A stretch of 64,000 nucleotides of DNA from Pycnopodia helianthoides (taxonomy: Eukaryota; Echinodermata; Asteroidea; Forcipulatida; Asteriidae). Where the stretch lies: assembly GCA_032158295.1 (NCBI GenBank), contig CM063246.1, positions 13,861,168-13,925,167 of the forward strand, in the 5' to 3' direction. The notes below the pieces were generated by a model that worked only from the letters and a program-made list of their open reading frames with translations, ran no database searches and was not told the origin of the DNA. Below, in pieces: positions 15,201-24,519 of the stretch; position 1 is the stretch's first letter, and each line of letters starts with the position of its first letter. Position numbers and translations under genes: made by a program.

Positions 15201-17418
15201 ACTGTAAATTAACAACCCTGTACTTTTGTCTTTAACTTGATCTTTTTGTTTGAAATTTCATGTAAGAAGAATGTAAAGAGTCAAATTTTCATAATCTTTC
15301 ATTAAGCTTTTTTTTGATCTCACATACTACATGTGTACAGTACAGTGAATGTAACTTCAAGAACATGTATGCAATTGCAAGAAAGTTTTTACGGTATTGC
15401 ATAATGAAGTTCTGGCGGGAACGTGAATGCCTGTACCCATGGTCAGTGAACTCTTCTGTTATAAGTCCACCCATTAACTTGAATAATCCCTATCAGTAGG
15501 TGTTGCCACAAATGTGAAAGATTATCACTTCCGCTTAGTTATCTAAAAGACTTGATCAATACATCCAGGATTAAGGGGCCCAGCTCAGAGCACAAACTGC
15601 TAAACAGAAGCAAACATGTAGCAATGTCAATAGTGTTACACCTTGTATTCCTAACCAGACCAGCAATTGAAGTTCTCAGCAAAATAGAAGACCTCATTTT
15701 CTATTCTTTTGTTAGAACCCCAAAAAGCGTCACTTAAAATGTTCTGTCACGCCACTATTCACTTCACTCAGTCACATAATGTAGTGTACTATTCCCCTAA
15801 CCCCTGCACTGTATTCATTAAAAACAAAAGGGCTCTTTTACGGCATCAATATCTTGTTGAAGCAAATTTTCTTTGAATCTTTTAGACATTTTATCCATGG
15901 TTTACAATAATCAATATGGAGCCATTCTGATCGCATGATCCCATACTTCAGTTGAATTGCTGGAATACACTTTGGAAGGAAACTGGCAAGCTGTACTAAT
16001 CGGTCATGATTACATCAGGACCATCTCCGTTTGGTTCTCTTCATGACAAATATGGTGCGTAAACAAACGTCACATTCAAGGTTGATACAATTATGCTAAA
16101 AAAAGATCTAACTGTATTTATGACCAAGTGGACACATGTTTATGTAACTGTAGTTTAAATTAAGTGATTTGACAAACTCATGACACACCCTTGACTATTT
16201 AAGGATGAGCATGGTCATGTGAACAAGCTTCCTGAGCATTTGTTATTACATTTGTAGGTACCTAAACACATGTGACAAAGAAAAACGCCATTGGGGGTGA
16301 CTTTGCTTGGGGGTGACATTGTCTAGGGGCAAGATTGTTGGGGGCGAGCTTGCCGGGGACGAGATGGCTGGCTTCCCATTTTATTGGGAATAGTAACTTT
16401 AATGTACACTCAGCCTCATACCTTCACAATTAAATTTAATGCGTTTTTTTATCACATCAACAGTGAATTTCAAGTTCAATATAATAAGTACATCATACCA
16501 GCATAAAAATAGCTGAGACCATAATTGTACAAAGGAAAGAAAAGAAAGCAAATAACAATGTATAGCAATGTTTAGTTTTCAGGATACATGTACATATGTG
16601 AGAAATGTAAATTTGTACTAGAACATCTCAAAAAAGCACCATGGCAATGTTGAGGGGCATGAAGACTCTACCGCCATTGTATCAGGCATGCAACAGGTGT
16701 TATTTGAGCCATAAGCAAGGTTCACTGCTTAATTGTGTTTAGCAAATACAATCCGCTCAGCACTTTTGCCTGTTGTGACTAATGCATGCCAGCGAAGTTG
16801 ACCCTGGATCGCAATGCTAAACCTGGCGTTTATCAAAAAGTTGAAGGCATTTTGAAAAGTACTTGGAAATTGGATAAACTAAAAGAATTACTTACACACA
16901 CAGCAAGTAGCTAAGAGCTTGATGGCAAGCTGAGGAGGAGGGCATCCATTTGTAGTGAAAAATGGCTGAAGGATGTACTGCGCAAATGTCATCGCCACTA
17001 CCGCCTGAGCTGTGGGCCGGATAATGACCAGGGTGACCCAGAGCAAAAGGAAGGCTGGGAGACCTCCGAAGGCTGTTAGAATGTAGGCGTAGTCCCCGCC
17101 GGACATTGTTATCATGGTACCCAGTTCTCCGTAACACAACGCTCCAATCATGGAGAACACACCACACATTGACCATATTACCAGAGATAGTCCGACAGAT
17201 TTTGTGTAGTCCAAGACGATTTGTGGAGAAATGAAGATGCCGGATCCTATAATGATCCCGACGATGATCGTTACGCCATTGAAAAGGGAAATCTTGGGCT
17301 TGAGACGGACAAGATCACCGTCTGAAACTGCGTTCCCATTGGAAGGTGATTTATTCGACGATGGGGCAATTGCTGTTTGGGCTCCTGGGTCCCCACCTGC
17401 TGCTTCTGCACTAGCCAT
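3156..17418 (-). CDS. SLC7-family (LAT-type) amino-acid transporter, first five coding exons, 3' part off the left edge
   Basis: Coding exons, in transcript order, are 17418-16896, 5800-5675, 4830-4731, 3882-3838 and 3279-3156. All junctions are GT-AG and the phases join exactly (1, 1, 2, 2, 0). The product matches the light-chain subunits of heteromeric amino-acid transporters (SLC7A5/6/7/8/9 group): APC fold, GSGIF motif at residues 58-62 in TM1, the SGGDYAY motif, the [13 protein letters not shown] loop, and [17 protein letters not shown] in TM6. In this family the light chain pairs with an SLC3 glycoprotein and exchanges neutral or cationic amino acids at the plasma membrane. The next exon (the one beginning TFG in the second copy) was not found to the left, so the gene is truncated by the window. 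It is a paralogue of the gene at 44075-63117. The exact SLC7 member cannot be fixed by eye. Confidence 0.93.
3838..3882 (-). CDS. SLC7 gene 1, coding exon 4 (45-base micro-exon, second half of TM6)
   Basis: This exon encodes (W)[15 protein letters not shown], the canonical TM6-loop motif of LAT transporters. It has 45 bases, CTCCAG acceptor and CAA|GTAAGT donor. Both flanking codons (Trp and Lys) are split. The second SLC7 gene has an exon of the same size and phase at 62525-62569. Confidence 0.93.
4174..4680. mobile_element. Inverted-repeat element of about 507 bp (MITE)
   Basis: It starts CATAGAGCTGCTTAAGCACA and ends with the near reverse complement (CTTAAATAGCTCTATG). Internal segments repeat the words CTTACC and GCTAAGCA in both orientations. 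It is intronic in SLC7 gene 1 and non-coding. Confidence 0.6.
4731..4830 (-). CDS. SLC7 gene 1, coding exon 3 (first half of TM6)
   Basis: This exon has 100 bases. It encodes an extracellular loop ending in the [20 protein letters not shown] stretch and then LFAYGG. The final Trp codon is split as TG|G across the next intron. The donor is TG|GTAGGT. LAT1/LAT2 have the same FEG...[12 protein letters not shown] arrangement. Confidence 0.92.
5675..5800 (-). CDS. SLC7 gene 1, coding exon 2
   Basis: This exon has 126 bases. It completes the split Cys codon of exon 1 and encodes [18 protein letters not shown] followed by TM5 ([16 protein letters not shown]). The [10 protein letters not shown] loop is one of the most conserved stretches of the LAT family. 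The acceptor is TTTTCTTTTCAG and the donor G|GTAAGT. Confidence 0.93.
8666..8779. repeat. Minisatellite, about 24-bp unit, about 4.7 copies
   Basis: The unit is close to AATTAGTGTAATTACAAAAT plus GAT and is repeated head to tail. One copy reads AGGGTTATTAC and another has TAATCAC, so the copies have begun to diverge. Confidence 0.9.
13381..13530. mobile_element. Short MITE, 150 bp, AGACCCCTTGCA inverted ends
   Basis: The 12-base ends AGACCCCTTGCA and TGCAAGGGGTCT are perfect reverse complements. The interior is GC-richer than its surroundings and non-coding. A GACCCCTTGCA end also occurs near 40729. Confidence 0.75.
13856..14018. mobile_element. Short inverted-repeat element, CAGGCCTGGAATT family, copy 1
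   Basis: It starts CAGGCCAGGAATTTC and ends GTGTAATTCCAGGCCTG, an imperfect inverted pair. The interior (GGCACTTCCAT, GGGCAACAGAG) matches a second copy at 60727-60895, which shows that this is a dispersed family. CAGG ends fit a hAT-type MITE (inference). Confidence 0.75.
16294..16370. repeat. G-rich imperfect tandem repeat, unit 14-17 bp
   Basis: Five degenerate units begin with GGGGGTGA, GGGGGTGA, GGGGCAAG, GGGGGCGA or GGGGACGA, each followed by an A/T-rich half. Regular G4-5 spacing could allow G-quadruplex folding, which is inference. Confidence 0.6.
16896..17418 (-). CDS. SLC7 gene 1, coding exon 1 (start codon, TM1-TM4)
   Basis: This exon has 523 bases, 174 codons plus one base (T|GTAAGT donor). 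The N terminus is a Ser/Ala/Gly-rich cytosolic tail of about 36 residues, followed by the conserved [18 protein letters not shown] start of TM1. GSGIF lies at 58-62, TM2 at about 76-100, SGGDYAY at 106-112, TM3 at about 121-145, and TM4 starts at about 164. The Met at 17418 was chosen because it is the only start that gives the usual LAT-length cytosolic tail. In the transcript, an acceptor (TTTAACTTACAG) at about 17476 precedes it, suggesting the 5' UTR is spliced. Confidence 0.93.
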
Positions 17419-18277
17419 TATAAGGTTCTAGATTCTCTGCTTCTAGGGAGTAATGTAATGCTTCTTGCCAAACTCCTGTAAGTTAAATAACACACATAGT
17501 TTCAGGTCAAATCAACATAATTATGGCAAATTTTTTTATTTTTTTTTAAATTTTAGTTGGGCTTTGCTGCTAAGTGTACTGTGGCCTTTAAAGAGTTGCA
17601 AAGGTTGTACATTTGATTTTAATGTTTTGTTTCCTTTTCTTCTTCTGCCACTGTGTTCACATAATCACTCCCTATTTAAAGTGAGGAATAAAGAATGTGT
17701 ACAATGAGTTGTTTTTATATAATTTTTATGCAGAGTCTGCTCCCCACATCCTGATGCATTCAACCGCCTTCAGTCGTCATGATCGGAAGCTACTTTTCAT
17801 CAAAAAGCGCAAGCAATTCGATAATCGATATACATATAGCAAACTGTATTTTTAAAACGGTCGTTTTATAATTGACTTGGATTGTCATGTGAGTAACAAA
17901 CTCGCTGCTAGTTTTTAGTACTAGTTTATCACGTTCCTCATCAAGGGACATGGAGGCAAACTGCCTGCGCAAAGTACTATATTAGGCCTGGAGATAATAT
18001 GCTGCCCAATTTATTTAGCAATCTTTATTTCAGCATCTTATTCTTAATCTCATTATTAGATTTGTAACCATCAAATACTGTGAAATCATAAATTCAATTA
18101 ACTGTTAAATTTTTACTTCTCTGCCAATTTTTTTTTAAATACACGCATGGATGGGAAGTAACCAAATAGGCGCGCATGGATGGAAAATAGGCAAACGTGA
18201 TAACATTTTCTGAATGCTTTCATGATGAGTCTCGTCTACCAACCCGTCTTATACGGCATGAAACCCATGATAACAAC

Positions 18278-18662
18278 TTAAAGACACTGGACACCTTTGG
18301 TAATTGTCAAAGACCAGTCTTCTCACTTGGTGTATCTCAACATATGGATAAAATAACAAACCTGTAAAAACTTGAGCTCAATTGGTCGTCGAAGTTGCGA
18401 GTTAACTATGAAAGAAAAAACACCCTTGTCACACGAAGTTGTGTGCTTTCAGATGGTTGATTTTGAGACATCAAATTCTAATTCTGAGGTCTCGAAATCA
18501 AATTTGTGGAAAATTACTTCTTTCTCGAAAACTATGTCACTTCAGAGGGAGCCGTTTCTCACAATGTTTTATACTATCAACCTCTCCCCATTACTCGTCA
18601 CCAAGTAAGGTTTTATGTTAATAATTATTTTCAGTAATTACCAATAGTGTCCAGTGCCTTTA
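18278..18662. mobile_element. MITE, 377 bp, TTAA-type, AGACACTGGACAC ends
   Basis: The left end (AGACACTGGACACCTTTGG from 18282) mirrors the right end (CCAATAGTGTCCAGTGCC, ending 18658). The target site is TTAA at left and a mutated TTTA at right. It is non-coding. From memory this family is abundant in starfish DNA; this cannot be checked here. Confidence 0.75.
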
Positions 18663-19058
18663 TTACTTGAAGGGTTTTAAAACTTACATGTGTGGTTTAG
18701 ATTTGTCTTAGTTAAGATCTGGTTGGGGTGTTTCTTCAAAAGAAACATATAGCATGCAGAACAGCTGCTTGTCTAAACCTAAAGTCGATCATGTGTTGCA
18801 TGCAACATGTCCCTCCATGCCCAGGTTGGGAATAAAGCTACACACACTACACTGCATCAGCAATGGCATACGTCCACGTGCACGCTGCCATGGCTGCCGC
18901 CGGCCGGTGTTTACCGTTATTTACATGACAAAATGAAAGTATGCCATGATTATCGACAATATTGAACACAATACTGAAACAACTACCAACGATCGTCTTT
19001 TTAAAAGTAACAGTAACACTGGTAGAAGTACACACAAATACTGTTCCATAAATCACTC

Positions 19059-20761
19059 TAGATCAGGGGCGGATACAGGGGAGGCGTGGGGGGCGCACGC
19101 CCCCCCTTTTTGCTTGAGAAAAAAAAAAAAAAAAAAAAAACATCAAAGGGAAAAATGAGGGAGAGACAAAGTTATTGACATAGGCCCTACCTCTTTGTTT
19201 TTTTTTCTTTAAAAAAAGCTACTAATAATGTCTTTCTCACACACTGAACATAAGCGCGAAACACCTGCAAATGCGGGGCGCGGGGTCCGGGGGCGTGAAG
19301 ATCATTCACCCGCACCGTGAGTCGACCATGCCACCCATTGATCTACATTATACTGACTGGATAGGACGACTGCGCGTAAATGTAGCGAACGTTTGAGGCG
19401 TTGGAATTTAAACGGCGAGGCGGCGCACAAGTCTGCACGCAACGCAAATAAATGATTTTCGGGGTCGTGGAAAAATATTGCTCCGTTTTTTGCCGTATTT
19501 AAAGGTTTCATTATGTAAAACAAGGAATGACATCGTAGTCAAACACAAGTTTTATGCTGCAACTATGGTAAAGGTTTGTGTTGCGATAGGTTGCTCTTCT
19601 TCAGGAGCTATGTACGGACGAGAAATTCGGATTTCCTTTCACAGGTAAGTGGTGTAGTCTGCAAAAAACCGAACACTGACACATATTTTATATTACTTGA
19701 TCATGCTGTTTTCAAAATAGTATTTTAGGCCTGTAGGCCTATATTATTTTTTTAAATACAAACTTCAATATATTGTATTAGTGTTCGGGCCAACAAGGGT
19801 GAACACCTTTTGTTTGGGTTTTGTTTTTCTGTGTAGGTGTAAACTTCAATGCTCAATTAAATTAAATTAAATTTGATTGAATTCAAAGTTGTTAATTGTT
19901 TGTTTTTGACATTTTTTAGGAATAAATTCGTTGGCAGACTGAACCTTTATGTTATGTTTTCCTGCTTATAGTCTTCCTTCTCTATATCTATTTTACGTTT
20001 TAGTTTTTCTGTTTCGTGTGAAACTAATTAAATTCTGATACGATTAATACACAGTTATGGTTTCTTCAGTTTTAGTTTCCATGTGGCAATTATCTAACTT
20101 TCTGATTGTAAATATGAAACAAATGGAGCTAAACTGGCTCCTTCTTGAAAAAAAATCATCATTTTGTATTGAATAAACCACTATCTATGTGCGAGAGGGC
20201 TGGGGAGGGGGCTAGGCCTCTTGGCCTACCCTCACATTTTCGTACATTAATGTTATTGATGCTCGATCGCGCTGTCACTGAAGACAAGCACAACTTGTTC
20301 TTATCACTATATCAGCAGTAACATATTTTGTGTCACATTCTAATCCTCAAGTATGTGAAAACTTATAGACAAAGAGACCCTATTTGGTTAATTCAAAAAT
20401 TGCAGTATCGTTTGTCTCACCCAACAGGTTTTTTTTTCCCTGAATAAGTATTATTGTAGCCTGCATTTTGATTTTTATAACTCGGGATGGCTGATTCAAA
20501 TCAATGACTCCCAACTCAAAAATGAAGTTTTAATAATGATCTTGCTAAACAAAAGTGGTCATATATTGCATGGATCGCACCACAGAGCATCTAGAATCCT
20601 AACAGTTTCGGAGCATTTAAGCGGGCCCCGGAACCGGCCCATGTCGTAAGGGCTTCGCGTTACGCGCTCGTAGGATCCACACAAAAATTACATTCACCAT
20701 TGCTGCTTGGTAAATTTTCACGCCCCCCCGTTTGGAAAATCCTGGATCCGCCCCTGTAGAT
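19059..20761. mobile_element. DNA transposon copy 1 (1.69 kb) carrying a THAP-domain start
   Basis: The element spans 19064-20756. It begins CAGGGGCGGATACAGG and ends with the reverse complement of CAGGGGCGGATCCAGG. The flanks are TAGAT on both sides (19059-19063 and 20757-20761), a 5-bp target duplication. A G6/C6 palindrome and a poly-A of about 20 follow the left end. The body is nearly identical to 52915-54379 but has about 190 extra bases after the poly-A. CAGGGGCGG ends suggest the hAT superfamily (inference). No full transposase is visible, so the copy is non-autonomous or decayed. Confidence 0.9.
19565..19644 (+). pseudogene. Transposon-encoded THAP-domain N-terminal exon (copy 1)
   Basis: An ATG at 19565 opens [20 protein letters not shown] and ends ISFHR, with a good donor (CAG|GTAAGT). 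This is the first half of a C2CH THAP zinc finger (M..CVAxGC....ISFH). A downstream acceptor (TTTTTTAG at about 19919) gives only about 17 codons before a stop, without the usual FP and second Cys-His pair. The domain is therefore incomplete. Confidence 0.7.
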
Positions 20762-21071
20762 GAGTGATAATGTAGTAGAAAATGCAGAGATTTATATTCA
20801 TGACTTATTATGGCATGGCCAGTCACACGCATTCCAATGGCTGTCCTGTCAACGACTACGTCCATGACCAATTCTCAACACTGCCGGCAGATGGCGCAGA
20901 TGTGAACAGTCATTACAATGTAAAGTACCGGTACCATACACACTAGCTCATAGCTGGCAGATTTTAGATCGCCGAATTTTAGAAATGGGTTAATTCCCTC
21001 AACAAGTATACACAATCAAACAAAAGTCATGTACAATACATCTTGAATAAATACAAAGTTACAAAACCTAC

Positions 21072-21200
21072 CTTGATTCCTTCTAATACAAGCTGATGAT
21101 GACGATCTAAAGTACGAAACCAAGTCCAAGATTAACAGACTGCCGTATACAAACGACGAGCCCCAGTGTCCATATCCGTACATACAACACACACACGTGC
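21072..21200 (-). other. Candidate 5' non-coding exon of SLC7 gene 1
   Basis: On the minus strand, a good donor (CAAG|GTAGGT) lies at 21072, with GC-richer sequence and CpG upstream, unlike the surrounding AT-rich DNA. It lies upstream of the acceptor at about 17476 in the correct orientation. This placement is inference; the transcription start near 21200 is a guess. Confidence 0.3.
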
Positions 21201-22589
21201 AATCCGCGCGCGCCAAGGCTTTGTTTTGAGCTTCGGTTTGGATTCTACCATTCTTATATGGGTAAAAAAAAACAATTTTAGAAAAAACACAGTACACGAA
21301 TTTCACACAGTTTAGAATTATTTTGTACACTTGCATTTAAAATAATTAGTTTAATTATTTATTGAAAGATCAGTAAGTCTTAAGCTAGTTTGGAAAAAAG
21401 TAAACTATATACATGAAGTTATACATCATTACAAAACACCCCTAATAGATTTAGCTTGTCGAGAGTTCCTCGTGATCACAGAAAAATTGCATCACTCTCT
21501 CCTTGCGTTTGCTGTTGCATAGTAAAAACATGTGCTGGGAATTTTCCACTATTGTAAACTTTTCATTCATATTTTCTAGAGGTAGGTACTTCGGTAATAA
21601 TAGTAAATACCCCTATTTTGGGGGGGGGGGGTGAAGATCACACAGAAATAGGCAAATACCTCGAACGGTGATTTCGACTATTGCTACAATACCCTTCTTT
21701 TGCAACGTCAAAGCCGCAAGTTTTGCCAACCATGGTTGGCAATAAGTATGGGCAGCCTTCACAGCAAAATAGTACAATATGTTTATAATTAACAACACAT
21801 TATATCAAATTAGACAAAATTACTGACGAATTAATGGTTACCATCAAAAGAAATTGACACTCTTCATAGCAAAGGGTGCAAATTGTTTCTTCCAGGCAAC
21901 ATTTTGTGCAAATTCAGTCAATTATTTTGTGCAACCAAGAGTCCTAGGCTGCCTATATAGAAAATGGTGGTCAATGTTTGTAAACAAAAGAAAGGTCTCA
22001 ATTGGATTCAACTATGGTTGTACCGCCACGTGATGATATCAAATTAGACGGCTCACTTGTATTCTGTGTGATCTGCCTTATGAAGTTCGGATTATTGTTC
22101 TTTTATCTTCGTTTTTGTTTTCTTTAGTTGGCCACATTTGCTTTCATCAAAGACAATCTCACCATATGGTTACCAGTTCTACCTCTACCATCCTACTACT
22201 TGTGTCTCAATGACGATTTATTTTTGAAAAGCAGAATCATTTTTAAACATTGTTCCAATACAATGTTCTATTTGAGAATAAGGTGTGTGTCTAGAAACGT
22301 GGTGTCTTCTTCATGTCGAGGAACCATTAGGCCCACTCATTTTTCAAATGGACGCTGCTGCTGCTGGCCTAAACTAGTGTAAAACTCGGTCATTTACTCA
22401 GAGGGAAAGGATCTGTATTTTATGCATAGTTCTTTCACAAGGATGGAAATTGCACGACTAGAACTCAACTCTAGCAATAGAACTCAACTGGAACTTTCAC
22501 ACTTTCATGGCGGTGTCGGGGGGGGGGGAATGGACGGTATACCCAAAGCCCAGACCTCATCTGCCCAAGCCCTTGCTCTATGCTCTGAA

Positions 22590-22950
22590 TAACGGTCCGC
22601 CCCTCATTACGCTATGCAGAAGCGATAGGCACAGGATTATGTCCATATCCCGGGTTCACCAATGCCCATAGACTGCACAAGCAATGGGGCACAGGATTAT
22701 GTCCATATCCGCAGTCCAGAGCACGTTTTTGCTACGGTCCGCCCCTCATTACGCTATGCAGAAGCGATAGGCACAGGATTATGTCCATATCCCGGGTTCA
22801 CCAACGCCCATAGACTTGCACAAGCAATGGGGCACAGGGTTATGGCCATATCCGCAGTCAGGATCACCGTTGTTGCTGCGGTCCGCCCCCATAATGCTGT
22901 GCGCAAGCGATGGTCACAGGAATTTGGCCATATCCCAGGTCCACCACGCT
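22590..22950. repeat. Tandem repeat, about 145-bp unit with internal half-unit repeat
   Basis: Two and a half units start GGTCCGCCCCTCATTACGCT or a variant. Within each unit the phrase GGCACAGGATTATGTCCATA occurs twice, about 65-75 bases apart. Open frames over the array exist on both strands but follow from the repeat and show no domain. The first two units are nearly identical and the third is more diverged. Confidence 0.9.
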
Positions 22951-24314
22951 CCAATTGAAACCTTGCAGCGATGCACCCAACCACAGTGCTTTGGCACATA
23001 TCAAGAAAAACATAACCATTTCAAAATGGTAGATCCCAACCCCGTGATACTCCTTGATATCCTGCAATGTACCAATACACACGTTTTAGGAGGGGTGTCA
23101 ATCAACAGGGGTCGTCAATTTGGTCAGGAGGGGTGGTGAAAAAAATGTTTTCCCATAGGTCATGCACAAACTCCTATCTCTGAGGCACGCGGGCCACAGA
23201 GCACTACCACAGCTTGGTGGTAAGGCATGTTGTGTCTGACCGCTCTATGTTCAATGAAGGTCCTGTGATCTTGTGCCGACAGCAGACTGGTTTAGCAAAC
23301 ATAAATCATTGAGATAAGGCAGAACAGACCCTCTTAACCTCTTAACCTATCAAATGGGCCTGCCACACTTTTGTGACAGGATGACGTAACACCATTGGCC
23401 CCAAAACAGGTGCATCGCTGCAGGGTTAATATTAATTAGCACAGGAACATAGATAGCTTCATATTAATACAAAATAACCGATAGGAAAATTCAGGCTCAA
23501 AAAGACAATTTTCATATTATGGAAGGGGGGTTTGGTACTTGGAATTATAGTTAAAGTAAATGCTATTGGAGGAAAATTAAAACCGAAGAGTCGTTTTTAT
23601 GTTTTTTAAGGTTCATTACACTTATTTATAGACGGACCTTTCATGGAAATTAAAAAAAAATTCGGTTGTCTTTACTTTTCGTTTGAACAATTCCACAACT
23701 TATATCCCGTTCTTTCTCTATGCCCAGATAAAATGAAAACCAATGCCTACCGAATTGTTAAATATTTTAATCATTCGTAATTTTGTTACAGAATAACTTT
23801 TCTCTAATTACGATAATTTTACGCTCCAATTCATTTATTTAAAAACTGTTATTTTGGTTGTCATTTCACTGCATCGTGATTACGCAATCACTAAGATCGC
23901 TAAACCACGTGGGGGTACCGCGGGTATCCCACCAGACGAAAGAAAACGCCGAAGCAACGAACATCGAGGATTAGTTTCTTTTCGTTGATTTCTTTTATTT
24001 CCTTCATGTTGTTCTTTTTGGAATTTGATTCAAAAAGTTACTTTATTTCGAAATAGAACTGGACATCCCATTAAAATATCCTTGATTTCCCAAGCTGGTG
24101 AAAAAGAAGGGCCCGAGCGAGACGATAAACCTGCCGTAATAATGCGTCTTCCGGGGAGCTAGTTTACCCAGGGATAGGCAGCCGAGCTGCGGTGAAGACA
24201 AGCGGTACTGTCTTGGCCCTAGCTCCCGCTCCTCCTCTCACACAAACCACGATCATTGACATTGTGATCCTTCTTCGGTCTTCAACGAATTCTATCCCAA
24301 TCTCTTAAATCAGC

Positions 24315-24519
24315 ATGCAGTTTAAGTACATTTCCATTTTGTTGCTTTGCCTATATTTTCGACATCTACCCTGGATTTCAGAAGGGTCCCAACTCGGTGA
24401 GATTGTTCCGGATAAGGTGACAGACTCACTCTTCAGTGACATGGGACTGGTACGAATTGGCACATTTGCAGTGAATTATAACACCACGGAGCTCGATGTG
24501 ATTTTAGAAGACATTGCTG
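24315..24519 (+). CDS. Lectin gene exon 1: signal peptide
   Basis: The start codon opens MQFKYISILLLCLYFRHL, a typical hydrophobic leader, with likely cleavage near residues 22-26 (SEG/SQ). The mature start (GEIVPDKVTDSLFSDMGLVR) contains an N-glycosylation site (NYNTT). The donor is G|GTTAGT, phase 1. Confidence 0.85.

Larger units (their letters stand above)
5801..16895 (-). other. Large first coding intron of SLC7 gene 1 (11.1 kb)
   Basis: No coding exon was recognised on either strand. Contents are a 24-base minisatellite (8666-8779), short inverted-repeat elements at 13381-13530 and 13856-14018, a G-rich imperfect repeat (16294-16370), and poly-C tracts at about 9481 and 14269. The first coding intron is typically long in SLC7 genes and may hold enhancers, but none can be pointed to here. 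Confidence 0.6.
17476..24314. other. Region between the SLC7 gene 1 start and the lectin gene, probably including both promoters
   Basis: Apart from the elements listed separately (MITE at 18278, THAP transposon at 19064, tandem repeat at 22590), I see no gene. The two genes are divergent here, so both promoters should lie between about 21.2 and 24.3 kb. No clear TATA box could be assigned. Sequence at 23900-24300 is more GC-rich and probably holds the lectin-gene 5' UTR. Confidence 0.5.

Noticed and set aside
22662..23139. Overlapping 80-107-codon frames on both strands
   Set aside because: They arise from the 145-base tandem repeat.
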